Positions 23,205 to 36,200 of a stretch of 64,000 bases of DNA are shown piece after piece. The stretch comes from Hyphodiscus hymeniophilus (Eukaryota; Ascomycota; Leotiomycetes; Helotiales; Hyphodiscaceae). Numbering within the stretch: position 1 is the stretch's first letter; each line of letters starts with the position of its first letter. Below the pieces are notes generated by a model that saw only the letters and a list, made by a program, of their open reading frames with translations, made no database searches and was not told the origin of the DNA. The stretch lies in assembly GCA_016508695.1 (NCBI GenBank), contig VNKQ01000004.1:1302001-1366000 (forward strand). The letters run 5' to 3'. The translations under genes were made by a program, and so were the position numbers.

Positions 23205-24980
23205 TCATGCTTCTTCAACCCTGCTAAGCACAGCAACTCCTTCCACATGTCCCGTCTGTGGAAAGAAGTCAAATCCTCTCAGCGACTCAACCTTATATCT
23301 TATTCCGCCTTCTGTACCTCTGACCAACACTCCTACGTCTCGCGCTTGTGTGTGCACATTACAACTAACATACACCACTCTCCTCGGTCCAAACTGCAGC
23401 AGTTGCGATAGGAAGCTCTCATCACACCCTTTCCTCGGTGGGTCAATAACCACCACTGTCTCGTCTTTCGGATATGTAACGGACTTGAAGAGCTCAGCTG
23501 CATCTGCGTCGATGAATTTGCATTGCGAAGAGGGAAGAGAGTTGAGTCTAGCATTTTCACGAGCTGATATGATGGACGCGTTGGAGATGTCAATGCCGAT
23601 TGAGGTAGTGAAGAGAGACGAGAGCGTGATGGTGAAGAGTCCAGAGCCGGAGTACGCGTCAATCAGATACTTGATCCTAGGTTGGGTGGTGGATTCGGAC
23701 TCTGGCGGCATAATGTGATCGCGTATATACTGAGTGAATGTTGGGAGGATGGAGTTGTTATTCTGGAAGAAAGAACCAGCAATGCTCGTAAAGACAAAAT
23801 CATCGATGTATTCGGTCGAAGTTCCATTGTTATCTGTAATGCAAGATTTGAAGTCGGTATTTTTCGATGTGGCAATTTTGATTGTGTCTTTAGGTGATTC
23901 TAGAGCCGCTGGGTCATCATTGGGCACTCTCCGTGTACTTTCTCGCAGTAGTATTGTGGCCCCTCTCTTATATTTATCGAGCTCCCTCGAAACTCGTGCC
24001 CTTTCAAGTTTCATCCCCATTCGTACTGCGTCTGTACCAATAGGACAATCTTCGATATCCAAGGTGATTCTGCGACCCTTCTCCATGAACCCAATATCTG
24101 GAACTTTCTCGAAATGTTTTTCAGCTCTTCGTGGCCCTGGAGGTCCATCAAAATGGGGAGTGAGTTTTGTTCGATATCCATATTGAAGAGGGCTGCCAAT
24201 TGTTTCTTCAATGGCTGGCAGCAGTTCCGGAGGGAGTTGCGAAAAGTTCTTGTATGCCTTTTCCACTATCGTTTTCTTGTGCTTTAACTGTGTCTCGTAG
24301 TCCAGCATTTGGAATTGGCATCCTGAGCATTTGCTGAAGTATCTGCAGTTGATCCGGGAGTCATCTCGAAGCGGCGAAGGCTCAATCACAGAGATGTAGT
24401 CTGTGAGAGAGTAATGCTCCTCTTCGAAGTGCTTAACCACCTTGACTTTCACAGTGTCTCCGGGTGCAGTAAAGGGTACAACGTAGATCTGATCCGAGGA
24501 CGAATGAAGCGCAAGGCCATCGCCTGTCGAGGAGAGTTCGACAACATTCACTTCGATTTCCGTGAATGTTCCGGGCAAGCTGGTTTCCTTCTTCTTATTC
24601 GCATCATCTCCATTCTGTAGTGGGCTTGAATCGAGTTCCGCAGGTCCAACAACTTCAGGTGTGTGAGGCACGGATTCGGGGTATCGGTTTGGAGCATCTG
24701 CAAGCTTTTGCGCTGCGAACAAGGCGCGAACATCTGCGAGTAAGACTTCTTCATTGGATCCTTCTTTCACAGGGTTTTCCTTCTTGGTCCTTTGCCTTTT
24801 GGCCCCTCGTCCACCTTGGAATTGCCTCTTCCTGTACTGCTTGCCATCACCTCCCGTTTGATTTGGCGCGTTTCGAGTCATTGTGTCCATTGGTACGAAG
24901 TGGTAGGGTCGAACAAAGACCGGAGTTCTCAAAAAAGAATGAATAAACAGCTTAGAAGAAATTCTGAAGCTCTGGAGCAT
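23205..24980 (-). CDS. TRM2: tRNA (uracil-5-)-methyltransferase
   Basis: An intronless frame of 591 residues. It makes 5-methyluridine at position 54 in the T-loop of tRNA using S-adenosylmethionine. Visible: a TRAM RNA-binding domain (about 138-200), cysteines 212/218/221 in CRYFSKCSGC, FFQNN before the Rossmann fold, the SAM-binding DAYSGSGLF, GIDIS, the conserved VIDPPRKGC (Cys about 519), the catalytic nucleophile in YVSCNVHTQARD (Cys about 540) and the C-terminal QTGHVE. All key residues are present. The N terminus (MLQSFRISSKLF...) is Ser/Arg/Phe-rich without acids, like a mitochondrial presequence; a second ATG at codon 31 (MDTMTRN) begins the typical nuclear/cytosolic form. Confidence 0.96.
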   Translation of the reverse strand: MLQSFRISSKLFIHSFLRTPVFVRPYHFVPMDTMTRNAPNQTGGDGKQYRKRQFQGGRGAKRQRTKKENPVKEGSNEEVLLADVRALFAAQKLADAPNRYPESVPHTPEVVGPAELDSSPLQNGDDANKKKETSLPGTFTEIEVNVVELSSTGDGLALHSSSDQIYVVPFTAPGDTVKVKVVKHFEEEHYSLTDYISVIEPSPLRDDSRINCRYFSKCSGCQFQMLDYETQLKHKKTIVEKAYKNFSQLPPELLPAIEETIGSPLQYGYRTKLTPHFDGPPGPRRAEKHFEKVPDIGFMEKGRRITLDIEDCPIGTDAVRMGMKLERARVSRELDKYKRGATILLRESTRRVPNDDPAALESPKDTIKIATSKNTDFKSCITDNNGTSTEYIDDFVFTSIAGSFFQNNNSILPTFTQYIRDHIMPPESESTTQPRIKYLIDAYSGSGLFTITLSSLFTTSIGIDISNASIISARENARLNSLPSSQCKFIDADAAELFKSVTYPKDETVVVIDPPRKGCDESFLSQLLQFGPRRVVYVSCNVHTQARDVGVLVRGTEGGIRYKVESLRGFDFFPQTGHVEGVAVLSRVEEA

Positions 24981-26427
24981 CCTGCGCGCCCATGAAGAGC
25001 AAGATTAATAAAAACCAAATCCTTCCTTTTAGAAAAGTTCACGAACGGTGATGCGGCCGCTCCCGTCTGGTTCAATAGGAAGCACCCCCTTTTTCAAATA
25101 GACACACCTTCACATTATCTTAAATTTGGTGAACTGTGTCACCGCTGTCTACCTAAGTACGATATGCTTGAGAGAATACACCTCAATCTTTCTTGACAAC
25201 TACCAAAATCTGTATGAGGCTTGTAGTGTTTGATGGGTTGCCTAAAGCAAGGACGTCAATTCTCCACAGTCTCTAATACAATTCTCTGCTATATCTCCTC
25301 CTTTATATCCTCAAGTAGAAAGACGTCCTCTCAATATCTCCCCTTCTGTCCACTCAAATCTCTCAACCTTCCAAATACTTGTTTTTAGAGTCGTCGATTA
25401 CATCTGTCTGGCATTCCAAAGTATGTACCTACCGTTTCCACCGCTAACAGCACCAATTCTACCAATTCGTGTCTTCCGGGACAAGAAAACACAATTGATG
25501 GTGGCTGCACTCACTCTCAAGAAGGCATTGGAGGTAGCGAGGGTGCCAGGAGTCATGTATGAAGGTGGAGCACGGCTAGACGCCGAGTGGGCTGAATCTT
25601 CTTCAACAGCTCTCTTAGCCCCAGAGGCTGTCTGCTCAACTAGATCCAGAGTCCAGACGAGGGAGAAGAATGGACAGTCAAAGTACAGAGGGAAGCAAAA
25701 CATGTTGTCGAAGTTGCCAAGACCCAGTCAGCATCATCTAGGCAGTGTCATTAGAGCATGGCGTTATGTGACGCGAAGCTTTGTGCATGGCACTGACACA
25801 AGCACCGTTCGATTATCTCGTAAATGCTATCGACATCGAAAGCAACTATCGACAGTCGTTTGATCTTCGACATATCAGTGTCGGCCGACAGCGTGCATTA
25901 CGTTATCGATAGCTGAAGTTGTCGACAGCTGAGAAATGCACAAAGAGACAATACTAAGCTTTTGGTTTCTCATTGCTGTGGAGGTTGTGTGGAGACACCC
26001 AAGAGATTTAGAAGAGCGTAACCCGAGTACTTCAAAAGTGATCAACGTTAACACGTTGCTGCCGCTGCGGACGAATACCTTTCGAGGAATCCGCCATGGC
26101 GATTTATTGAGCACCCGCGGGCATTTTGATGAAGATTTCTGCCTTGAATATCGAAAGTTGACTCTCAGCAGCTTATGGTTTCCTTCCAGTACCCCTTCCA
26201 GATACCCAAAAAGCCGATTGAAGGACGAGACTTCAATATCATAATGTGAAAGAAGAAACCACTTATTCATCTCCAGACAACTTGCACAGACACTAAGAAG
26301 CGATGTCTTTATTCGGAGGAGAGCTTGCCACCACATCCCAACAGCCAACAGCCGTTTCTAGAATCTTTAACATCCCAACTCCAATGTCATCCAATTCCAG
26401 GTAGGCCTTTTGTACAACCTCCAATAC
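24981..26427. other. Intergenic region between TRM2 and alanine aminotransferase
   Basis: About 1.4 kb. A CT-rich stretch at about 25300-25380 looks like a leader of a rightward transcript, and an open frame at 25423-25863 (146 codons) follows, but it has no domain and its antisense is equally open, so I do not call it. Nothing else supportable. Confidence 0.45.
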
Positions 26428-27989
26428 CTATCTAAACTCATCCATAAAGTCTTTATGGAACTTCGTGATTCGCCCAACCCACTCTGTACCAGGCGCCAAG
26501 AACGTAGTTCTAAAATGCAGGGTGCCGTCTTTTTGTCCGAACCCAGCGCCAGGGACAACGCAGACACCCGTCGCGTCAAGCAAGCGGAATGCGTAGAATT
26601 CATCTGGGGAGCGGTTTTCTTTCTTTGCAGCTTCGATGGCTTTGGTGGGGAGTTTGATGGTGGGGAAGATGTACATTGATCCCTATATTTAAATCAGTAT
26701 AGTGAGCTGTGGAAATAGAGCAAGGGAGACAAACCTGAGGATCTTGGCACTCCACACCCTCCATCTCTTTGAACGCTTCATAGAGAGCAGTAGCACGCTT
26801 CTTTAAACCCGCGAAGATACCGTCCCATTCTTGCTTGTAGAGCTCGTAGCTAGGCTCTCCTTCCTTTGGTGGGTTCACCATCAACTCCACTAAACACTGT
26901 CCAATAACGGGCGCACACAAGCTGATCGAGACAAATTTGTAGATCTGCTCAACGACTTCTGGATCAAAGCCACATAGCTCGAAATACCCTCCACGGTGTC
27001 CGCACTCGCCTACCATGCCCTTGGAAATGCTATGCAGAGACGCCAACTCCACGTATTTATATTTCTCAGCATCAGCCTTTTGTAAAGTCCGTAGCATACT
27101 CTTAAAGCTGTGGAATTTGCCCTGGAAGACATTGGTTTGATACACCTCATCTGCCATCACTACGAGCTTTTCTTGTGCCGCGAATTCGACCACCGCCTTG
27201 ACATCGTCTTCAGAGAGACTTGCACCAGTGGGGTTCCCGGGATTAATGATAACGATTGCTCGCACATCTATCCCTTCATCCACTGCTTTCTTGTGTGCGG
27301 TTTTTATGGCTTCCAAATCGGTGCCCCAGTTCTTCGACTCATCGAGGTAGTAGGGCACGCATTTGGCGTTGAGGACTGAGAGGGATGCGGTGTAAAGTGG
27401 GTATTGAGGAATCGGGACAAGAATTCCAGTATTGGGGCCTGCGCAGATGATGTGCAAGAGGGTATTGACTCCAGAGGAAGCGCCGGCAGAGAGATAAATA
27501 TCTTTGGGATCTGCAGGGAAGCCATCTCGTCCTGTGCTCGTATTAGGAGATTTCCAAAAAGGCGAGCCATTTGCACATACGCTCGATGAATTTAGCAATA
27601 CTGTCTTTGATCCCTACAGCACCTGCACTGGCGCTATATGCGCCCACAGATCCCACCTGCTCCAACAGCCATCTCGCTCTCTTGATAACATCAGTCTTAT
27701 ATCCCAATTGCTTTAACAGCACCTCCTCATTGTCCAAAAGTGCTGGGTACTCGAGCAGGCTCAGTACTTGTCTGAAAAATGTTATCGGCTTCTGATCCAG
27801 TTGTTGGGGGTTCCCAATATTCGCAGAGATGACCTTATCGAAAGGAAGATCGGTCGCCCCTTTTGCCAGCTGGGCTCTGTATTCCTCTGACCGCACAGCA
27901 AGCTCTCCTCTCACCGCATACTTGGCCTCGACAACGTGGGGGTTGATATTATGAATGTTTAAGCTTCGAAGATTGTTCGTAGACGACAT
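26428..27989 (-). CDS. Alanine aminotransferase
   Basis: Exons 27989-27581, 27531-26735 and 26682-26428 encode 486 residues, the usual length for the family. It interconverts alanine and 2-oxoglutarate with pyruvate and glutamate using pyridoxal phosphate. Landmarks: the N-terminal INPHVVEAKYAVRGEL signature of eukaryotic alanine transaminases, YSASAGAVGIKD, NPGNPTGA (233-240), ADEVYQ (263-268) with the PLP-contacting Asp and Tyr, and SISKG with the Schiff-base Lys307, then GECGHRGGYFEL and a C-terminal GAGFGQ. The chosen start (MSSTNNLRSLN) is the first ATG in frame; the open frame upstream to 28091 lacks an ATG, so a mitochondrial form is not encoded here without another exon. Confidence 0.95.
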
Positions 27990-30273
27990 GTTTCGGCGGG
28001 ATAGGGGGGAGATTTTAGGCGACTGAAAGGAATGTCGAGGATTGGAGCTATCTATAGATATACCGTGAGCATGGGGACCAAAAAGTTTCAAGTCACCAGG
28101 ACTAAGGCATATAAAATCTGGGAGAAAAAGTTGTGCATTTTCGTCGACAGCTCATCGGGTGACCCCACCATTTGTACATGATTGAAGGGCTGGGATCGCA
28201 AGTGGCCGCCGCCGACACCGGGGGCAAGAGCCATCTCCACCCAGCATCCTACGTACCTGAAAATGTTGTTGTTGCCGGTGCTGACCATGATGGGCCAGAA
28301 AAGCAATGTGATTTGGAAGAAAGAGTGCTGAGATGGGTCGAGGAACTGATGCCTAGGAACTGCCGTGTGCCTTTAGCACATAATGACGCTTTGAGATGAG
28401 CCATAGTCAATGATAGGTAGCTCCGACTTGGAGCGATCTTAGATCGGATTGTTCAGTAGGGCCAATCAGGGACAGGAGGCAGCGCGTGAATTTGTTCATC
28501 AGAAGCACATCTTTGGATGTGAGAATGGTAGGATATCGACCAATTGTAATCAGAATGGTCGAGTCCAGTATGATATTTCCTTGATGCGGAAGAAAAATGA
28601 GATTTTGAGCAATCACAGCAGAGGAGATGTTGGGGGGACGCGATGCGATACCGTCGAAGAAATTGTGTAGGTGAGATAGCCGATAAGAGCTGAAGCTCAA
28701 AGCAGCCAATCCCCGAAAGCCCCTGGATCTGCCAAGAAGAGGTAACGTGAAGTCGGTCCGTATTGATTTTTGTATTTTTATTGTGTAGTTCAATTCCAAC
28801 TACCGAGAGCATGTACGCGAGTAGAGTTGCTTTGGCTTGCTTACATGGTCCAGATCATTCAAATTGATCGGAGGATCCTGACTTTCAAAGGGAGCCCCGA
28901 GCTTCTGTAGGTTTTGTGCAAGACAACACGTTAGGGATTAGAGCAGCTAAGTAGCGCTTATGGCACCGAAGAGATAGTCTCAGGGCGTCAAGAATCAAAA
29001 CATTCGAAGGCTCCCAACGGCTAGGATCTTGTAGTAGAATGCACGCTCCAAGGACGGGTAAATCAAGAAATATCGGTGCAAAAGTCACAAGTCGGTGGAA
29101 GCGACGTGACCAGATTTCGTTTAACAATAAGTCGAGTCATTGGCTTAGCTAGAGTCTCAATCGCTCAATGAGAAAGAATTGCATTGCTCCTGATATTGCA
29201 AGAGAGAAATGTGTCTGACGGTCGATTTGAGCAAACTCGATTGTATAAGCTGAGATACATGTAAACGCAAACTTTGATACTCACACAATCGTCGATGCGC
29301 TCTTAGGTACCAAAATCGTACAAAGGGGCTTCGCTAAGAGAAAGGGGTAGCATACACCTCGATTAATAAGCAGGACTACTGAGCTATTAGGAGCCAAATC
29401 TACTAGACTACACCGTAGCTGACGACCTGATCAACTGACAATTCTACCAAAGCTCATAATCCTACAAAGTCATTCAATTCGTTAGCCACGAGGACTATTC
29501 ATATGAAGCCCTGATACAACAACACGAAATCAGTGTATAACGAGGACTTGGGGAATACTTGAGTCCATGGGACGTAGCTTTGCAAAAACTAGCGAGTAGG
29601 ATCATCGTCGATTCGTCATGGCTTGAGGGATCTTTTTGCTTCTTCTCATCATAGATAGAGCATTTTACATATGTATGTATCCTAACGTACGGCCTCGGTG
29701 TGACTTTTCTAGGTTGACCCCTTCACCACATCCGTATTCATAACCCTCCAACATTCAAACCCCCGCGTCTCGGTTTCAGCTATTCCGTGTATCTCTACAC
29801 TGTTGAATATTTAAAATTGGTCCGATTGGTTTCTGGAGGGTAATCCCGCAGACTGCCCCATCTCCTTCTCATCTATCGTTGTCAAAATGTCAAGGAATAC
29901 AGAATCCCTGATAGCCAGGACCATCTCAATACCGTTGCACAGCAGATGAGGTCACCTTCAGGCAGGGGTACTTATCTATTCTAATCTCCTCGCCCACCAT
30001 CGAATCTCAGGGGTAACTCCTAGTCCTCTAACCGAAACAGGTCACGGGAAGACGCGTTGTGCCTTAACATTAATTTTACCATTCGCGTAAAGTGAATGGG
30101 GTAGTCAGTCTTACTCGTACCTCCCATTTTCAATAACAAATCACTTTCTGCCCTCCACACTCCCCTCCCTTTTACCTCAGACAAGGCACTGAAAATTACT
30201 TCATGTAATTACCACGTAAGGGCTGTCGCGCAGCTCAATTTCCAGTGGCCCTCACTGCAGTAACAAAGTCATC
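27990..30273. other. Divergent intergenic region between alanine aminotransferase and the DUF3638 giant
   Basis: About 2.3 kb with no supportable gene. Short ORFs (for example 28407-28812 on the minus strand) show no family. The two outward promoters must lie here. Confidence 0.5.
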
Positions 30274-33200
30274 ATGGAAGACGACGCTCCGGTGGGAGTT
30301 CCATTGGAGTACATTATCAATCATGTCTTTTTACCCCCGAAACTTCCCCAATGCGATGATCGAACGAACGAGGTTGAGGTAGCACTGACAAAATTCTTTC
30401 ACGACGCCCTGAACTCCTTCATCGCCCTTCTCTCCGAGGAGGACCAAGATGATTGGATTGCACTTCCTCCGATGCTGAGCATCCTTCTGGACGACGGCCG
30501 TTCGGGAAGTTCATTTAGACGACTCGAAGAAAAGTTGTTGGAGATGATAGAGGGAGGTACGTATTTCATCATCGATATTTGAAGAACTTGTGCTTACTGA
30601 AACGCGTTGAGTAGATGCGCTGGCTCTCCACATTACTCAACAGAATGCTGGCCTCTTAATACGACGGCAAGCAGCGGTATACTCCATCGAAGCCTTCGAG
30701 CTCGTGCCGACTTCGAAAGCAGTAACGGGCACAGTTGGCAGGCTCGTAAGAACATTCCCTGGGCATGTCATCGCTGTATCAGAGGCGCAAGTACTCGATC
30801 GCAATTTTCGAAAGGCACTAACACAGTGTCTCATCTCTTTGGAAGCCGAGTCTCTAGATGATGCTCAAAGCAAGGGCCATGGAAGCTACAAAGATACCGT
30901 GAGTCCCCAATTCGTCACGGAGTGGCTACCTGGAATTTTGCGTGGCGTTGGATCTCCGCACGACGTCTCCCGGATACACAAACGAACACGCGATGATGTA
31001 GTATGGGGAGGTGGCTTGGAACCATGGCGCCGCTCTCCACGCTGGACACTACTTCGTGTTGCTCTCCAAACTAGCATCGTGGACACAGAAGGAGACCATT
31101 TCAGATACAAGATCTTCATGGTTTACTTCATGGCCACTGTTCTTGAACTTGCCGTGGAACATGACAAGCCCAGCCATTTGATATATGTCATGCTAGCAAA
31201 GATCAATCGTCGCCTTCAAAAATTAAACCTGGTCGTGCTGGACGATTCACCATGGGCCGAACAAACGCAAGACTTTGTCACCCAAACTATGGAAACTGCT
31301 CGCGGGCTCCTCGCCAAGAGATGGGGCTCTGTTCAGAAGTCTGCCAACTCAGCCGGAACATTTCGTCTTGCTGAGCTTCGGAAACTCAAGCCCAAATTGA
31401 ATACCATACTGTCTCTTGTTGATCTCCGACCATATCTCGAATGGCTTAATAACATCAATTTAGATGGGCTCGACCAAAACTCTTTCGATGGGGGCTGCAC
31501 TCCGCGTTTCAATAGAACGGGGACCTCTTTACCAGATCCAGAGCTTCTCGAGCCTACGTCGCCATTTGAAATTCGCCTCAGCTTGTTGGATCTGGAATTC
31601 TGGGTTTCAAATTCCCTCGATGCGTGGCTTGAAAAGCACAAAGACTCAGGCAAGCGATTAGCCAAGCTGTCTCACGTTATCAATTGGTACATGACGACTG
31701 CTGCTACGGTATATTCTGGGTCTCCAGAAGGCTTCTCAGTGATGGTCTTGACGTTGATGCTTCTGTGGACTGCGCTCGATAAAGCTACGATTACCCACTA
31801 CCCACTACTGAGCAAGTTCGACCCCGGTTTTCAGACAGACTTATTCGATTCCCTTCTCTTGCCCAAAAGGCAACAAATGGCCCGTCTACGCGATGTTGAA
31901 AAACATCTCCTGAAGCGAAAGGCGAACGCAGCGGTCGGAAACCCGTCTATATTTAAAGATGTCTCGTCGCCGTTAAGTTTTGGAGCTCAATACTTTGACC
32001 AGTCCTCCGCCCACCAGCGATTGCGGCAGCAGATTGAAGTGGAGGCTAAACATGAGAATCAAGCAAAGAAGGACGAGCTGAAAGAGGCGCGAAAACTGTC
32101 CTCAAAGCTCATGGCACAGTCAAATGACGAAACTTGTGCTATGACCTCGAAATGGTTCGGCAGAGGTAGAAATCGTGAGTTACGCACTGTTCACGATTTA
32201 CCTAAGTGCGTCAAGTGTGGACTTGTATCCAAAGCCCAATCTCTTAGGATTTCCTGTTATGAATGGCCTCTCCCGACGTCGGATCCTGCAGCGAAAGCCA
32301 CCGTATTTGAGCTTGATCTTCCAAGCTTATTGTGTCGTTGGAGATCAACAACTTACCGTATTCTGGCCGACGTTCTAAGCCCTATAGCTCCTGCTCCAGC
32401 CGGCGGCAAAAAGAACATCACTCTCAACGATTATGAAGGTACATTAAGATACTTCAAACCGCGGAGTGATAGATTGCAACTGGTGTCATCCACAAAGCCC
32501 TATTCTCAGAGTCAATACGCTTCTCAGGCTGTTGTCGATGCGACAGAAGACACTGTCTGCCTTCCAAACAATTCAAGTTTCGTCATGCAGGACTCTAAAT
32601 CTCATCGCGCGGCGAGCGAACATCTCCACAAGTATGAGGTTCAGAAACGATGCACCTTACAGCTTCCCAGTGGCTCTTACGAGACACTCCAATACGCATT
32701 GACCGATACTAAGCATACGTCGAACCAAGTTATATCGGAGCAAGGAGCGTGCCCCGATGGTCTCACGTAAGGAAAATCCGCCCTTTGGTTCATATCTCAA
32801 AATATCAGTTGCTTCCTTGCCAAATATGCCATGGCCCGGATCGTTGATCTTCCCCGCCCGCTTGCTCACGAAAATAACTTGGATGGGACACTGCTAACAC
32901 CCCCATTTGTAGTTTACACGAGGTCTATGCATTCGCGAGCTTGCGTAGCGGCCACAGACTTCAAGTTCGTACTGCTTTCATTTACTCCCGATTGTTTTTG
33001 ACGAGAAAGTGGCTGACTCCAAGCTTCCAGTGGCTAAATATCGCCCGTGAACTTGTCTCACGCACCCTGGACTTTGGGAAGGAAGAAGCTCATCTCCTTC
33101 TTCTTCAGGCCTCTTGCCAAGCTGGCCCTTCAGCTCTACAACAAGTGTCAAGAGACTCACACATAGAGCTTGAAGAGGAGCACTTTGGCCAAGACCTCTT

Positions 33201-36200
33201 GTATACCTTGGAAGGGGCGTTGTCGTCCGTCGAGAGCAATTGGCAAGGTTCCGTCGCCGCTCTTACCTTTATATGTTTAGCATCTCGTCTGCATTCAATA
33301 TCGCTTCACGATTCTGTTCGAGATCGGTGCCTCAATTTCCTTCAAAGAGCGCGGGATATTGGGATGGAGTGGTTGCAAGTGGTCGTGAAAACTCTCCACG
33401 AGAGCTCCGATGAAGGAGAGATGGCTTATCTCACTCTTCGAGCTCTCGATTTGGCCCTGATCTGTCACTGCACTTTCGATGTAGACCCTCGACAAATCCC
33501 CCAGCTCCTGGCGTCAGCCCGAAATGTTGAGATTCTGACGGAATGTGCGATCATCGTCAAAGACCGCTATCCGGTCCCTGAGACGCCATTGTCTACTCTG
33601 ACTAGAGAGCTTCTATGCCGTTTTTCCAGAACTTCTCACACAATCGAACATGCTCTTAAGAAGCAGATTATTGCGTCCGCGGTCGGCATCAATAGGACGA
33701 TGGCTCGTATGTGGCCTGGATATGCACCTGGGAAGCCTTGGGAGGTGGTCGAAGCGCCAGACGATCGGTGGTTGACGACTCAGACTGCTGTCTCAGGCGA
33801 CGTTTCCTCCATGACTGTTCACTTCAACACATTGGATGGGTCCTTACTCATCAATGGCCTCCCACTTGCTCGACTGCCGTCCGAGTACGAATCTCACTCT
33901 ACCTACAAGCGACTATTCGGGAACAAGATTCTAGAGGTCGTTCCATCGAGCAAAGGCTTACACTTTGAGACTCGAAATACTGTGCAAGGCTTTCAGGTTC
34001 ATTTCGCTCTCCATGAAGGAGAACTCATTGTCAGAGCCTACCATAGATACGAAGTGTACGAACTAATACCTGTACGCGCTTTAGAGCAAGATTTCCCCCG
34101 GACTCTCGTCCAAGGCTACGTCCACTGGATTCATCGAGGAACCGGTGCCATCGAATTCAGACCTTTGCAGAGCAAATGGTCTATCTCTTCTGACAATTGG
34201 CGTATCTCGACACCTGACGATCCCGAGACCAGCAATCTGGCTTCCAAGAACCTAAGATTGGTCGACACTCGAAGCGCTACCGCGGTAGCCATTTGCAAAT
34301 GGCTCCGCCCTCTAGAAACCCCGTCCAATATTAACATTTCACACAACGTTGAGACTGAGGAGACCGCAGTCCGTCTCCCTAGGTAAGCCAAAACTTCACA
34401 GCACATTAACCTGTCCACAAGTCTCACGTCATCTTGGTCTGTGGGCATGTTTATAGACCACATGGTCCGACACATCATTTTCCATATTCCCGACTCATGC
34501 CCAAGGAGGTAATGCTGACTCCGATGTTTGATGAGGTTGAACCTGGATTTCGTCCTGCGTAAATCAGGCTTAGAATCTAAGCAATTCCGAGGAATGATTG
34601 TAGACACCAACCAGTACCTAGGAACTCTTCATGGTTTGATACACAAGCTGGTTCTGAAGGATACCCAAGGAAGTTCGCGAATTGTCATTGTCCCCCATGG
34701 AAGTGTGTATTTTCATCAAGTCGGTGACCATGTTCAAGTCTCTATTAGTACGGGCCTTGATGACAAGATCTCCTATCATCAGTTCGCCATTGACAAAGAC
34801 CTTGGGCTATTGATTGACAATGGCAACCTACGCAGTCGACTGTTCAAGCTTTATCTCCACGCCCTAACATCCCATTGTCTCCCTGACACTCTAACCGGGA
34901 GGACTGGTCAAGAAGAAGCGCTACATGGGCTGAGATCGGCAAGCACGCGATCCTTCCTCTCGTTGGATTTGGAACACGTTGATCAACTCAAATTATTTGC
35001 GAAGCTTACCCCTGCTCGTGATTTTTACCCCAAGGGATCCAAATTCATGCAGACCGTCAACTGGGAGAACTTATCTCCACTTTCACATCATGAGAGTTTT
35101 ATTACAGAAGTTCGCCTTATTCTAGCGCAAGAGGAATCCTTCCGAATGTTTCAAGAGGCTTCAGACATTAAGTACAAAATAGAGCACCGAGGTCCCAGCG
35201 AGCTCCGGCAGCGAGCAGCAATCCGTAACTCGTTCTTCCGAAGTCATCCTTTTGGAGCGGAGAAATTTAGGACAAACGCTGATGCTCTCTATAATGAGGC
35301 GAGAGACTCGATGCCCAACAGCAGTCGCGAACATGAGGCCTGCTACGTAGCCACCATGGTAGACAAATGGAGTTGTCGCCTCGACCCTTACAACAATCTT
35401 TTCCATCAAATTCGGAGGTGGAGCCCTCTCATCTACGGACCAAACTCTAATTTCGAGTTCAAGTTTGACAAGCGATGGCTGGAGTCCCCCAGCAGTTTCA
35501 TGCCAGCGTACTGGTGTAGCTTCCAGTTATTCTTGTCGAAATCTAACGCTACTAGAGACAAGCCCGCGATCACCTTCTTTTTAGCAAACCTGGCCCAGTC
35601 GAAACACGGAAATATTCCACTGGTCCACACGCTCCTCGCTTTTGCTACAACACCAGCCCTGCGTAATGTCCGTCCACCGGCTTATGACCATTTTGATCTC
35701 TTGAAAGGCTTTGAGCCAAACAAAACCAGACGTAAGCATAACTTCGCTCTTCTCTTTGTTTCTGACTTCAGGACTGTGTTATCCAATCGGCAACTTCACT
35801 TCTGGCACCATATTCTTCAAACATCTTCTGCAATAAATTTGCCCTCTATCTACTCCCGAAACACCCACTCAAGGAAACAGCTAACTCCCGTACCACGTAG
35901 TGAGTAGCATTCTTGAAGGATGCATGGTTTCATTTACGGAAAGCCCTGAGAGAAGAATTCCTCGGCTTACCAATGAGCTTGACAGAGACTATAGAGATCG
36001 ACTTCAAGCTGCTTACCAAGCCGCCACGAAACTCCAGCTTAACAAATGTGTGAACGCCTTGCTGCGCCAATGGCCGTCGAAAGACATAATCTTCCCACAA
36101 TCGCCGGAAATTAATCTCTATTTACCTGGTTTGAGACTTGTCATGGAGGACATACGATCACTGTTCGAGAACTGGTTCAAGAATTTCCAGTTTCAGGCTT

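Noticed and set aside
25423..25863. 146-codon plus-strand ORF after a CT-rich leader
   Set aside because: Promising leader, but the product has no domain and the antisense frame is equally open; left as non-coding.
35772..35840. Alternative exon after a 40-bp intron in the DUF3638 gene (GTAAGC...TTCAG at 35732-35771)
   Set aside because: The splice sites look good, but the resulting frame hits a stop within 25 codons; joining directly to 35901 keeps frame and matches the family.
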